Numbered from the stretch's first letter, positions 51,363-64,000 are shown. The stretch: DNA of 64,000 nt from Sarcocystis neurona (GCA_000727475.1 KL647308.1:744001-808000), one strand, 5' to 3'. Notes: generated by a model from the sequence alone, not told the origin. Program-made: numbers and translations.

Positions 51363-51553
51363 AGGATATTCGCTGCACGGGATCTATTAGGACAAGTGCT
51401 CCTTTGGCCAACTCTGAATCTCCTCAGGAGTGCACTTTCAGGAGATTGGGACATCGGCACCTCGGGGCAAAGACTGAGCTTCTTTTCATGTGTGTGTGTT
51501 TGAATTACTGCAGCGAGCAACAGTGCCTTCGCTCTGCTTCACTCTGCGCCAAA

Positions 51554-54500
51554 ATGGGGAACACTGTGGCGTCGACCGAGGGTGCGGACCCAGAGGAGTC
51601 GAAGCGGTGGTTTTTCGAAAACATTCTTTTCTTCGACCCTGCACCTGCTGAGGAGAGAGGTGAGCGCTTCTTTGCTTTTCTGAGCTCGCAACACTTACCT
51701 GCTTTATATGTGCACATGTGAAAACGCCTCAACTACATACCAGTAAGCATATCTATACAGAAGTTTGCGGAACGCACTTTTCGATTTTGGAACTGGAGGC
51801 AGTGCACGCGCGTTTCTGAGGAGGCCGAACTTCAGGCGGAAGTAGGCTTTGTGTACCATGAAAGCCAAGGTTTCCATGTTTGTCGGATGCTTTCGGTGTT
51901 TTATGTGACGGAGAGACACCACGTGTACCCCCTGTACAGAGGTAAGGCAAGTCCAGGAGATTCGTGCGTGGGCTCCGCACGTGACGTTTTTTTCGCGCCA
52001 CCCGCGTGCTGAATAGTTAGCGGCTGCAGCGTGTGTCGTGCGACGTCTCGGTTTATTTTACGTGGTTGTGCCTTACAACGTAGCGAACAGAAACTGCTAC
52101 TGCAGCTTTGCACAGGAATCCGTCTTACAAAGGCCTTCCGTGTTCAACTCTCGCACGCAGACAGTGAAACGCACAGAGGCCGCGTGTTCTTCTCGCTGTG
52201 TTTCGCTCTACAAATGCCGGAGGACTTTCCAACCATCTTCGAACAGCCGAAGTTTTCCTCCCCAGAAAACCCGCCTGTTTTTTTGTTCTGTGAAGTACTA
52301 CTCGTATTAAAGAAGGGTAGTGCCTTATACAGAGTCATGGGGGTAGCGGCAGCAAGAAGGGACACAAGTGGTGTATCCCGATGCAGTCAGGCATGCAGCG
52401 AACAGAGAGACGATGAATACTTCGTTCGGTGTAGTCAATCCACGGCTGACTTCCTGCACGTGAAGGTTTCTGCAGACGCTCTGTGTCATAGTCGCTTTCA
52501 TTCACGTTTTGATGACTTACAGGAGTGAGTAAGTTCTTTGTCGTAGGTGTGCCCGTGCGCAGGTCCAACTCTACAAGTGTCTGATTCCCCTTCAAAGGCC
52601 CTTGCGTTAAAGACAAACACACCAACCGAAGTTTGCAGCAGCTGCTCGTAGGTTTTCTGCACGTTCTGTTGGTGTACTTTGTACAAGTTTGGACAGCGAC
52701 TGTACGCTCGTGACTTTCTGCAGACGAAGTGCAGGGCGGTTTCCTGTGTTGTTGGCAAAACTTCGACAGGGAAAGCTAGTAAGTTGCCGTTTTCTTTTAA
52801 AGACTATATTCTGTCGCGGTGGGAGTTTTCAGGCAGCTGGGGCCGCGCGACACACCGCGATGCAGGTTTACTGCATGCTGTGTGGACGGCCGACAAATGC
52901 GCCCCATCACTCCCGAGGAAGCAGGACGTGTGTGTCCAGAAAATTACTTTCACTGTAGGTACACCTCGGGTGTGGTGGTAGCTTTTCACAAGGTGGGCAA
53001 AGGGTCGTACTCCGCTGGCTCGCATGCGTACGGCGTGGCTCCTGCTTACTTCTGTGATGTTCAAGGGCTATGGCGTAGGTGAAGGTTCTATTTAGTCGCT
53101 GAGGCCTACAGCCTATGTTGAGCCTACGGTTTTACTGCTACCAATGTGCACCAGGCACGCAGATGCGGCTTTACCTGCTGACAAAACGACGGAGCTGCGC
53201 TAGAAAATCTCTCTGTGGGGACTGCAACGGACACGCCCTCTTTAGCGAGTACAGGGTGCTGGCCTTTGCAGAGACTACGTTTCGCCTGATGGCTTCGCGC
53301 AGCCTGAATTGAGCCTCTGTTTCCACTGCTATACATGTAGACCGCATGTACGGGGTCCACCTTCCTCTCAGTGTAGAGAAGTGTAAGTGGTTTCTTCACT
53401 TCCGCTCTCCGGGACAGGCACCCCTGGCGGACGTTTTTGCTGATTGGCCTTTAATGTTCGTATTGATTCATTCTGCCGCGTCAGGTAGTTATCTCTGCGT
53501 AGAAGCGCTTTGTCTGCTGTCGACAACCTGCAGCACGCTTCTGCTGTGACCTGTTCCTGGTGTGGGAAGAAACAGTTTCAGTAGACTCTCCATCGCTGCT
53601 TTCCGCGAGGGGGTGCTTCTGCGCTTGGCTTTCTTTTGTCGGCCACGATCAAGGCAGCTGCCAAGGTGTTGCTTCGGCAATCAGGATGAATAGTGTCAGC
53701 AGAGGCGTTTAAATTCAAAGTGTTAGTCTCGATCGGAGCACTTTCTCTTGGAGTACTATTCTGTTCAGCAAGCGACGCATGTGTTGCCGCGTGGGAACGC
53801 TTTTCCGCCAGGGTGGCTGTGGGTCATGCGTGTGTACTCGACGCGCATCCAGACGTGACTGTTGCATGCACCCCATGTTGCTGCGGCCCTCTGCGTGCGG
53901 GCAGATACAATGAACGTCCCTGGCTCTAGTGTTAATTTTGTGAGTCGTCTCACATGCGTGGCTTTCTCGTCGGACTCTCGTCACTCTTCTCTCACGAGCA
54001 TATGTTTGCGTAGGCTTCCCTGGTTCAGGCTTCCTTTATTTCCGGTCCGCATGCTGTGGCATCAGTGCTGCGTCTGCTGCCTCCTTTGCGTCAGAAGACT
54101 GGGACGAAGAGAGAAACGGAACCAGCGGGCCACGTGTGAAGCGCTTTACACCCAGCAACGCGAAGTTGTGCAACAGGAACTTCCTGATCCACTTCACGTT
54201 TAACGGCAAAGCGAAGGAATATATTTTAAAGTTGCAGAATCAGCCCCACTGCCGCATGCTGCTGTGTGACAAGGCAGGGGAACTGATTAAAGAGATCCGC
54301 ACCAACCGTGTCAAGCATATTCAACGACAGGGAATGGTGAGCAATTCGGGCGTGCTCTGCTGATGCTGCAGCGTTTGAAGTTACCGTAGTTGCTAGCTGC
54401 TGTACAGGCTGCTGGTGGAGATCCAGCTCTGACGTGCGGTCAGCTCTCAGAAACGTAGTCAACGCACAGTAACAGAGAACGATGCCCGACGGCTGTGCTG

Positions 54501-57500
54501 GTGCTGCCGCGGAGGGCCGTGGGTGTGCGTGCGTGTGAGGGAAGCGGTGCAGCTACGGATGCCCCTCTCGTGTAGGTCAGTGCCTGCGGAGCAGGCTGTC
54601 TGGGATAGCACAGGTCGTACGTGCAGGGGCGCGCCGCTGCTGTTGTTTGACCGAGACGCAGTTGGAGGCCTCCACCCGGAAGGAAATTGTTTGTTGTAGG
54701 CAATCCGTTCCCTGCCGTCGGTGAGTCGGTGGGCAGGAGAACCTTTTCAGTGCCTTCTATAAGCGCCGACGTTGACAAAGAGCTTTCGTCCGTCTAGCGG
54801 TGTCCTGCGATATACCGTCTCCCAGAAACTGGCGTTTTTTGACTTGTGCCTCGTCCTGTTCCTGCTGCACAAGACCCATATTTTCCCGCTTGTCGCGCAT
54901 TCGTTATCAGGACGCCGTCGTGTTCAACACGTCAGGGTTCAGCACGTCGTCGCCGCTTCGCGTGTGAGGTCGGTCTTTTCTGCAGGCTGTGGAGGTGTTC
55001 GTCCGCCGCGACAGGCAGGAGCTGTCTTCGTTCACCTTCGCCTTTGACAGCATTACCGAGTGCGACTTGTTCTGCGAGTTCGTCAAAATGCTCTTCGGCA
55101 TACAGGTCTGCGGAAGCGTAGTAGACGGCGCAGGCAGAGAGTAGAGTCAGATGACGAGAAGAAAGCGTCTGTATAGCGGTGTGTGGTGGGGGTGGCGGAG
55201 CCGCACGCGTTAAAATGTATGTATATATATATATATGTAGACAGATCGATCCATATTCTCGTGAACGTATATGTAAACGTATGTTCAGAATTTTTTGTAT
55301 GCACATACGACTGTCTATATGCCTGTTCCTGGTGCAGCTACGAGGATTCGTTGATCCTCTGAATGCAGAGCTGCAGCCGCGAAGTATCCATGTGCGTCGA
55401 GGTGTTTTCTTAGAACTTTGTGCGCCGATATTGAAAGCAAATGAGTGCTGAAACTCTTTTGCCGTGGTCGATGATTCCACCGGTGGTACTCGTCTGTAGA
55501 CCTGCTTGTAGTTCACTGCAGCCCTGTGGGAAGGTAGATACTCCTGTGAGCAGCCCGCAGCTAAATGCAGACTTTCTTCTTGCGTGTCCGGCAAGGTGAA
55601 ATCTCTTTTTTAGGAAGTGTCGGCCCGTTGCATTTGCAAGTGGCTGTTTTGTTGAACCCGCGCGGGTGTTGTGGGCTCGACGCCTTCTCAGCCATTCTGT
55701 CTGGGTGTACCTCTGTATTTCCATATATCTCTGCGCTCCTGAAAATGTCCGTCTTCACGTGCACGTTACCCTACACTCGTCAAGCCCACGCTCAGCTTAT
55801 AAAGAGTTACCAGTTGTGTATATATGTATATATATACATATATACGTGTGTATAGAAATTCACATATATAGATATATATGTGTATGCACGTGTGTGTAGA
55901 GCGCTGTACATTGCTAGCTCCTGATAGTGGCAAGAGGAGATGTGAAACGCAGAGCAGTCTCTAACGGCTTGTCGACTGGCGATTGACGTGGGGACTAGAT
56001 GCTGCGAAGCGATGCCGTTGCCTCACGTACAGTTTCCTGGCATCTGCACATGCATTTCTCACCACTGGAAGCCCTCCTGCGCGCAACATAAACGTGCAGT
56101 GCGACGCGAGGTGGACAAGCGCGACACCTGCATTGTCTCTGATGTATTTATTAGATTCTCGATCGCATTGTTCTCTCAGGAAATGTGTTGGTTTGGACGC
56201 GTGCGTTGCCGATGTCTACCTCAAGTAGGCGTACTGTGGCGGTGCTGCATACCTATGTTCTTGTATACATTTGGAGGGGGGCCCTACGGGATTGTTGGTG
56301 TACCACTGTAACTACATATCGGTAAGTGTCTATCTTTGTCGCCTTCTGAAGACGCTCTTTGTTCTTTCTCGTTCTTCTTAGATACAAATAGATATTCCAG
56401 CGCGATGGGCCCACACTGGTGTACTCCCGTTTCTCCGGTAGCTGCGGGTACAGACAGACAGCCGTAGCACCTGCAATTGCCGGTACCTCAAAACGAGACA
56501 TCTCGAAGACACATACGTTTTTATACGTACACGCGCCGAGTGCTGCTGTGGGATTGTCAAGCCTTGACCAAACATGACCGGCCGAGTGGAGGGAATCGCA
56601 GGGATGCAAGTGTCTGCGTGTTCTCGTTGCCCACTTTCAACTTCTTTGGATACTTTTGTGCGTACCCATAAAGAGGGCCTTGGCCACACGGTTACCTATG
56701 CACACTTGCGGGGACGCACACCACGGGTGTATACGTGCGGGGATACGTACACACATCCACTGTGCGAATACACGAAGTTATGCCACGGTGAGTGGAAGTT
56801 CACATCGTCTTATCTGGGTCCGTGCAGGTCTACCAAGTAGGCGTCAGCCCACTGCAGCACTTCATTCCCCCCACAGGTAAGCAGCGACGCACTTCCTGCT
56901 TTGTTAAAATTTCTTCCTACGTGTTCAAACACGTACGTGTGTGTATCTGTGCTCGACGTGTGTAAGTGCAAATATACCCATTTAATCTATATATATGTGT
57001 ATATATATACATAAATATATGTGAATATTAATGTGTACATACATGCATACATATAGGTGCACATGCATTAGTGTATACGCATGTGTGCGTGCACACATCC
57101 ATATATACACACACATATTCTGTCGAGCCTGCGCGAGTCGGCAAGTGCGGGCTGTGGGCGCTTTCACCTGTGTGACTTGCGTATTGCACTTTTTGCGAAG
57201 TTTTTTGAAAGCAAAGGTGGACACTCGTGCCTCCTTAGCAGTTCTGCCGGCCTTAGCAGCAGTGACTGGTGGCGCTCGTTTTCCTGTTGTACCGTTCAGA
57301 TCTGAACGCGCCGGGTGAGTGCTTACGCCTTCTACATCGACTCCGTTTCTTTTTTTGCCTCCAGCAACTTTGGTAGCCCGTGAACTGCTAATTGCTAGTC
57401 TTCGTGCTTGTCTGCCGGGTTAGTGCATTCACGTTCTGTGTTCGTGTGTGCGTTTACTTTTATGAGTGGACCGGTTATTAGAAACGCATGCTGACAAAAA

Positions 57501-60500
57501 TTCAAACTCGTGACGGACTGGCATCAGGGAAGATAGTCGCGTGTACACGCGTGAGCCGAAACGTCTCTGCAGCTAGCGACAGACACATTCAAAAATAGTT
57601 CGGGAGTATCTGCTTCTTGTGGGACCAGATGTGTCTTTACACCGCGTCTGCGCATAAACCAGTGTGAAGCTGAACACATGTGCTAGGGTATATTTATACG
57701 TTTATTCGTCTTTATACAGAAGGAATTTGGGATACAACCGTAGCTGTCCGCATACACTTTTCCCTCAATATATATATATATATATACGTATATACCCGAA
57801 CGTACTCGACGCTTGACGGTCTGCTGTTACCGCTGGCGGGGGGAAGCGACGCTGGAAAATGTTAGACCCTCACGTGTTCTGCTGTGGTGCTCTGTTTTTC
57901 TCCGCAAAGCTCACGCGTGGCCCGCCATGAGCACGAGGCGAAGAGACTGTTTTCTGCGTATTTTTGTGTTCCCTTCTTCGCCGCAGTAAACACATAGAAG
58001 CATGTACAAGCGTATAATCAATAGTGATGTTGTATGCTTCCGTGTAGTGGGGTTGCTTCACAGGCAGCTATCTAACTAGAAATTCAGTTTGGCGTTTTGG
58101 GAAGGACACGTGGTTCCTTCTCGGTTGCTGCAATGGCGCACGCGCGTCTTTTACAGCGTGGTCGGCTTTTTTGTGAAACACAGAAGAAGTTGACAGACAG
58201 CTGCAGTTTTGCCCCGTGGGAGCCACACGTGGATATGTGAGGAAGCAGGGTTGCCCGAACTTTTTGAGTTCTGTAATGGCGGTAGTGCGTCTTTCACACC
58301 GCATTGTTTCCAGATAACTTCGAACTCGCGAAACCTGGTTCGCACAGGAACTCCCACAGTGTTCTTCGGTGGAAAAAATTTTACGGAAGCTGCAGTTTTC
58401 TCCGCTGCGTGGAGCTTAACCCGTCGTGCGTCTGAAATTCTCTTTCAACCGACGTGCAGCTCGCTTCTCATTCTTTTTTGTTTCCGTCGTGGAAACGCGT
58501 TCCATTCTCCTTCAGTGTATCTTCCCCAAGTGCAGGAACACCGTTTCGTGTTTCTCTAGCTGCCTCCTTTGCGTGCCTGTCCGCTCCGTGTCCCTATGAA
58601 ACAATGGCAGAGTGTCCAGTGAAACCGACTGGAGCTCAGCGAGACTATTTCATTTGTTCGCGTTATTGTGGACGTCGCTGTTGAGGGCAAAACGGTTACG
58701 CAAGGGTCAGTGAAAACTCGTGTATTCAATACAGTGTCGCATTTTTTTTAAAGTCCACCCAAGCCTCTTAGTTCTGCCCGAAGAGAGCCTTTTCATTCGT
58801 TTTTAGCGACTCTCTGTTGAACAAACCTCTGCGGGACGTCCAGTGCGGATCCACAGGCCGGTGACGTTCGTGCCCACACGACTTTTACGCAAACCTGAGC
58901 AACCCGAAGTTTGACCATTCCTCCGTGTGCAAGTGTTCCACGGGAATGCAGAAAAGTGAACAATGCATCTTTCAGTTTGTACAAACGCGTTGCAACTAAC
59001 CACTGTCGTGTGAATGCGCTTAGAACACGTGCGGCATCATGTGGCACCGGAAGAGGAAACGAGCTCTTCTGAAGACGAAAACGCGCATCGGTTCCCGATG
59101 CATTCTCCAAGAAATTACAGACAGTAAGCGAGTAGCAGAGGGGCGGCTCCAACCTAGAAACTTGACTGTGGGCTCTGCTTGTGTCGGCCACTTACATGAA
59201 TACGACATTCGTAGACTGGTTCATTGTCAAGTCTCACTTCGTTAAAATATACGTGCACCTCTGTGGCTGCTGCACGAATGACGTTGTGTACATCAATATG
59301 TAGTCACGTGGGTGTGCGCCCAGTAGACATCAGTTTTTTTTATTGAAACGTTCTCACCAGCCGCTTCTGTGAAACTCATTAGTGTAGCAGCACGTTTCCA
59401 CCTGAGGGTGTGTACACGTGTCGCTGTACACCAGCAGACGTCGAGACTGTATCGCGTCTATTCAGAAGCATACCTACAGGCTGGCTTCCGCGCGAAGAAC
59501 GTGCCGGCTTTGACTGCCGCTTGACACTTGTTGCTTCCCCAGATGTTTTCTTCTTACGCGTAGGAGGCAGAAATCGTGCTTGCATATCCGTTTGTCAGTG
59601 CTGCTGCTGCCTCCGTACGCTTGACACGTACCCGTGCAGGCATTGGCCGTCCAGAACTGTTCAGATGTAACAGAATTCACGGCTTCAGCGCTACCAGCTG
59701 AGAGAAGCAGTGTGTGCTCTGCAGCTAACTGGCGCAACTTTTTACTCAGGAGGACCTTTGCATCCGTGTGTGCACGTGGTTGCATAGCGATACGTGTACG
59801 CACAAGTGTGAGCACGTCTCTGTCCGTGTCTCACCTACAAGCATGTCTTGCTGGGGTTTCCCCGCCCGTTGCCTTAAAGGTCAACATTGTTTTCCGTTAA
59901 CTGCGGTGGAGGGCTGCTGCAGACGAAAGAAGAGGGAGAGCACCGCGACGCAGCCTCGCACGGGTTGCCCTGTCCACCGCAATACACCGTGCAGGTGCAA
60001 CGTCGAACGACCTATCCTCGGGAACCCCGTAAGCCACTCGCAGTCCTTGATTTTGATCGAACGCTTGCGCACGCTGTGATTTTTGATGCGATCTGCTCCC
60101 GGTTTGGATGTTTCTAGAGCCTCCTAGCGTCGTCTCGTGCGGTGTTAATGTGCTCGGTGGGTGGGTGCGGCGACCATGTCAAGACTATTGTTGGCTGTTC
60201 GGTCTCCAGCTGTTTGTCAAAAGGCTTGCACCGATCCGTTGAGTAGCATCCCATTCTGCCCGCTCGCTTGAGCTGTGTAGGTAGGCTCCGTGTATCCGCC
60301 TCTGTGCACCTGTGAAGTATTTTCGTCTGCGCACGTATTGTTTTGCATCTAGTCTCATTTGTACCGCTCTGCGTACACAAAGAGGTACGAGTCCTTCCGG
60401 TTCCTGTCGCTTAGTATGTTGCTTGCAACTCTATTCATCTACGGGAGTCTGGTGTACGTAGTTCGTGCACCTGACTACTTGTTTCCAGTTTTTTTCTGTG

Positions 60501-63359
60501 TTTCCTCTGTCTGCGTGGATCTGTTCCTGCCGAGTGAATTGTTGTGCTGTTGAGGAGGGGATGTGTGTTTTCTGATGCAAGGATGGAGAGAGTTCATCGG
60601 AAGACGACGTGCACGAAGTAGACGCGGTTCGGAGTGAAAAGTTCCCAGTCGTGATCGAAGGCGTCTGCGAAGCTGGTGGGTCTTGAGAGCACACGGAATG
60701 ACTTTTTTTTCCGTGTGTGTAGAGCGGGAGAAGGACGTTCGCAGTAGCAGCTACGCGACGGTATTTCTCGTTGGCAGGGGAAGGCGACGGCAAAACAAAT
60801 GAGAGTCGAGCTTTAGATTCATGCGATGTCTTTTTTTTTGAGTAAGAATGGAAGCCAGAATCCCAGTGGACGTAGTCCACGTCCAAAGGGCTCACGATGA
60901 TTTGTAGTAAGTATGAAGTTCGCGGTGGTGGAGAGCCTCTACACGGCAGAACAGTCGCGAAGCCATTAAGGGGAGTGTTGCGGGCTTTTCTGTAGGCTGA
61001 TTAGATCGGCACGGTGGAAGCCGGGTATTCATGTGTGAATAAAGCGAAGTTGGACACCGCTTTTCGAGGACAGGAGTGTGTGTACGAATACAGTCGAGGG
61101 CTGTTCACAAGCGACCTCCGACGATTGGTTTCTGTTGTGTGTGTACACGAGGATGCGTATTACGTGCCGGCGAAAGAGTAACTGTGGGCCGTCTGTGCAG
61201 CGCGACTCGTGCGTATAGCTTGTGCAGAACATGACCATCCCGTAGGGAAAGGAAGACGAGAACTGTCGGCTCAAGCCGTCGTTGCAGGGTTATAGATGGC
61301 AGCCTTCTGTTTGCAGCTGCTCCACTCACCGTAGTGGCATTTCATCGCCTCCCGTATTTATTCTCGTGTTTCTCCCAACATGGAATGAGCGAGTCACGTT
61401 TCCTCCTTGTTTTACAGATGACTACGTGCAACGTCGACTGACGTTCCTACACAAGTGGGGGAGTTTGCACTTTTTAAAAACGTATGTGCTGTAGTTTTCC
61501 TTGGCGTGCGTGCGCGCCACCTACTCAGGGTTGCGACAGCGCCCTCACTGTCAAGCCTTCCGAATAGTTGCGCACACACAGAGATTTATTCCACTTGACA
61601 TAGCGCTCCGAACTTCCCGCGTATATAGATATTCACACGTATAGCGGTATATATAGATGTACACATGCTTGTCGACGTATTTATCTGCGTGTGTCTGCGT
61701 TTGCGTGTGTGTATCTCTGTGTGTCTGTGTGAGTGCGGACACGTAAAGGTAAGAAGCCTACGAACTGGTGGTTCCGGTATATGCGTAGGTCTTTCTACGT
61801 GCACACACACACGTGGGTGTGTACCGAAGGTTTCTTTCTTGAATTTTATTGTGAGGATGTATATGGAGACGTATGTACGTGGGTGTGGTTGCGTAGATTC
61901 CGTTCAGACGTGTGCGTCTCCTGCTTCTGGTAGCAGCATGCAGGCTGAGGTGTGACACCATCTTCGTTCTGCTACAGGCTCAATACTGACGATGAGGGAT
62001 GTCGCCGTGCGGCAGCTGAACAAACCACCACCGCGGGTTGTCGAATGGTTTCGTTCAAAGCTGCCGGGGAAGGATCCTACTTTTCCTCGCAGCCCGGTCA
62101 AAACAGGTGTTTCGTTCCGTCTAAGCGAAGAAGACGTAGGTGTCCAATGTGTACACGTCTTTGACGGTCTTCGCCCTGACCGTTTCGACAGAGAGTCTAC
62201 GTACGCTCGTCCCGCTGTAAAGGTGGAATTGTGGCATTCAGGGATCTGTATCTTTTCGCCTGCCTTCCTCTGGTGTACAATGCCTTACGTATTATGAATG
62301 CGTATCTGTACATGGAAATATGCATATATATATATATATATATGTATTTCTCAGGGTGTATGTATATTCACGTCTATACGTGTAGATATGCATGCATAGA
62401 GGTGGACAACTGCATGTGTATTTGTGTGTGTGAGTGGATGGGTCCATGCGTGCGGGTAAGTACCCGTACGAACGCACGTGTGTGTAGACGAGCGCACCAA
62501 TCAGCATACTCGGCTTTGTGCAGTGGACCTCGCAGCCAAACAGACGAGGTTATACCTGTGGATTTTTCTCGGACTCGTAGCTCATTTTTCAATCAAATCA
62601 GCGGCTTCGTCGGATGTGTACCGCGCGTTCTCTGTCTTATCCGCAGGGGGATCGACAGGGGGGAATGAGTGGCGAGTGTTGTTTCCCCGGCGCAGTGCGA
62701 ACTTCGTGCATGTGGTGGTACAATGCGTGAAGTAGCATACCCACACGTGCACATGGAGAAGCTTATAGCCGGTGTATCTATATACATATACAGCAACATC
62801 TACGTGTGTGTCTTACCAACATGTTACGCGAATTTGCAATAGGCAGCTGCGCGTACAGATTTGTCCGTAGAAGACGTGGCCATATGGGGCTTGCGTAGTT
62901 AGGCCGGCGTGTCGGTATAAGGAGAGAAGTAGTGCTGCAGGTAAACATGTGGATCGCGCTGATAACACGACAGGCAGGTAGTTACACCCGCGTATCAATC
63001 TTCTTGCGAGGGTTTTCGCAGGTAGACTCACAATTGAATCTTTTGTATGCGTTACGTGAAGAAATACCTACATGTAGGCACACGAATGTGTGTGTATACG
63101 GACAAGAATATGTCAGTACCCGTAGCTCTGGTGTCTTCCTCTACGGTGAATATGAGAGGCGTCGCTGGTCGAAGCCACCAGTTTGGGTGTTTTTTTGCGT
63201 GAGTGCGGCCGCTGGTAGGTGGGGCACCACATACAGCTCCGCGTGCTACGGCGACTCTCGAGCACCGCAGCCGACCCATTCGTCTACTCTCTCGCTATGA
63301 AGGGACCCGTTACGGTGAACTCAGCAACAGCAAAGGGGATGCTACAATATCTGTCTCAA
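51554..63359 (+). CDS. Many-exon protein with N-myristoylation-type start and PH/GRAM-like segment (3'-partial, unknown family)
   Basis: The start GCCAAAATGG encodes MGNTVASTEGADPEESKRWF, a Gly2 myristoylation-type N-terminus. Firm chain, all phases matching: 51554-51659, 52116-52524, 52724-52778, 52837-52958, 53372-53484, 54095-54336, 54986-55105, 55338-55401. Residues about 270-389 (NFLIHFTFNGKAKEYILKL, MLLCDKAGELIKEI, VEVFVRRDRQELSSFTFAFD, then CDLFCEFVKMLFG) look like PH/GRAM strands with a closing helix. Exon 52837-52958 is Cys-rich. Less certain later exons: 55614 on, 56033-56224, 56828-56876, 57128-57314, 58515 on, 59024-59123, 59995-60028, 60353-60384, 61418-61481, 61978-62135, 62524 to about 62730, 63237-63359. 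The exon at 62524 has a membrane-like stretch (LYLWIFLGLVAHF). A myristoylated PH protein would act at a membrane; that is inference. The gene continues past the window. Confidence 0.5.
54095..55105 (+). other. PH/GRAM-like region across two exons
   Basis: Exons 54095-54336 and 54986-55105 join at phase 0 (CAGGGAATG|GTGAGC, then TTCTGCAG). After an acidic lead (DWDEERNGTSGP) come alternating hydrophobic strands, a KEIRTNRVKHIQRQG turn, a strand ending FTFAFDS, and an amphipathic helix with Cys residues. Strand, strand, final helix is the PH superfold order, but no lipid-binding motif can be assigned by eye. Confidence 0.4.
55214..55265. repeat. TA microsatellite in an intron of the second plus-strand gene
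   Basis: A GTATG(TA)n block within the intron 55106-55337. Confidence 0.75.
55815..55900. repeat. TA/GT microsatellite cluster
   Basis: Three TA-rich blocks with GTGTGTATAG and ATACGTGTG joins, in presumed intron sequence before the exon at 56033. Confidence 0.75.
56930..57120. repeat. GT/TA/CA microsatellite cluster
   Basis: Alternating (GT)n, (TA)n and ACATACATGC units fill the presumed intron between exons 56828-56876 and 57128-57314. It is the longest such cluster in the right half of the window. Confidence 0.8.
61620..61745. repeat. TA block followed by degenerate GTGT tract
   Basis: Short TA blocks at 61624-61660 are followed by a (GTGTCTGT)-like tract to about 61740, in the presumed intron 61482-61977. 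Confidence 0.7.
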
Positions 63360-64000
63360 GTACGTCGATGGACCGTCTTCTCTTGTCGGAATGACAGATA
63401 CCAGTTTCGTCCGTGGTACTGCTTTTCTGCTGGACCAAATGAGGCCGTATAGCAGTGTACTGACATGGTGCGCCAGCTGGACGTTACACTGACGCTGTCA
63501 CCATGACGTCAGGAGACTTGTAAAAGAGTCTGGGATTTTTGCTGCTATCGCTGTTAGTATGCTTCGTCTTCTTTTACGTCGGGAGTCGCGTCGCGTCGGG
63601 AGAGACGGACCCTGGCTGTAAATGTCCACAGCGCCCTTACGCAGCAAGTTTCAGACCGCTACTCTGTGTGGTGCATATGGCACTGGTACGTCTGTCGTGG
63701 TGATCAGCTTTCTTGTCTCCCTTTTTTTTGACGAGGGCTCTTTCTGTGTTTACACGCACGCACTGTTGCGGTTTTCGACACTCTCAAGTTTCCTCTCTTA
63801 CCACTTCGTCTCCGTAAGGGTTATTAATCCTTGTATGGTTATACGTGGTGCCCAGTTGTGTGTGAGGAAGATGCTATGTTTATGATTGCCACGGAGTTTA
63901 TATGGGTATCTGCACACGCAGTGCACTCTTTCTTCTGCATTTGGACACAAAGAGGGCAAAATCTATTCCATGCAACTGGTTGTACAGTGGCGAGTGAAAC

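Larger units (their letters stand above)
44600..51553. other. Upstream region between divergent genes
   Basis: From 44.6 to about 45.8 kb the sequence is CTG-rich, with open frames on both strands that I cannot separate. From 45.8 to 51.5 kb it is repeat-poor, apart from the duplications listed separately and TA/GT microsatellites near 50250-50270 and 51230-51362. One short minus-strand open start, MAASATTSLNLQ at 48400-48365, ends at a good donor (CTGCAG|GTAAAA) and could be a first exon, but nothing confirms it. Otherwise no gene seen. Confidence 0.5.

Noticed and set aside
57120..57217. Alternative frame reading LRESASAGCGRFHLCDLR
   Set aside because: It needs an extra intron to avoid a stop. 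The frame starting at 57128 runs unbroken to a strong GTGAGT donor and matches the phase of the preceding exon. Not fully excluded.
61992..62297. Alternative frame reading MRDVAVRQLNKPPPRVVEWF
   Set aside because: Protein-like, but it does not fit the phase-2 junction from the exon ending at 61481. The LNTDDEGCRRAAAEQ frame does, and it also joins the next exon. Transcript data could reverse this.

Overview
The window looks like nuclear DNA of a coccidian apicomplexan, most like Eimeria or a close relative such as Cyclospora. The evidence is the intron-rich genes with nearly uniform TGCAG acceptors, the dense CAG/CTG triplets that encode Ala, Ser and Gln runs, the alternation of repeat-rich and repeat-poor stretches, and an axonemal dynein gene, as expected of a parasite whose only flagellated stage is the male gamete. 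I do not name a species. No rRNA, convincing tRNA, CRISPR array, transposon or bacterial-type operon was seen.

Layout. Positions 1-23672 (+ strand) hold the 3' part of an outer-arm-type axonemal dynein heavy chain gene: 15 exons encoding the last 1108 residues, in introns of 0.3-3 kb filled with TA/CA microsatellites and degenerate CTA/GTA triplet arrays. Positions 23673-27716 are a mostly empty intergenic interval between converging genes. Positions 27717-41185 (- strand) hold a very large low-complexity gene. It starts with an 8.1 kb open exon and continues through three phase-compatible exons, about 3745 residues in total. Further minus-strand exons probably lie at 42.2-44.6 kb. Positions 28.1-45.8 kb form the repeat-rich segment. 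Positions 45.8-51.5 kb are repeat-poor, hold two short tandem duplications, and separate divergent genes.

Positions 51554 to beyond 63359 (+ strand) hold a second many-exon gene. It begins with an N-myristoylation-type start and includes a stretch that reads like a PH/GRAM-type fold, several Cys/His-rich exons and a possible HAD-type DxDxT motif. It runs off the right edge.

How they fit together: only the dynein has an assignable job, as force generator of the microgamete axoneme. The other two are not recognised families. Their exon models were built by eye from open frames, GT-AG sites and matching splice phases, and need transcript data.
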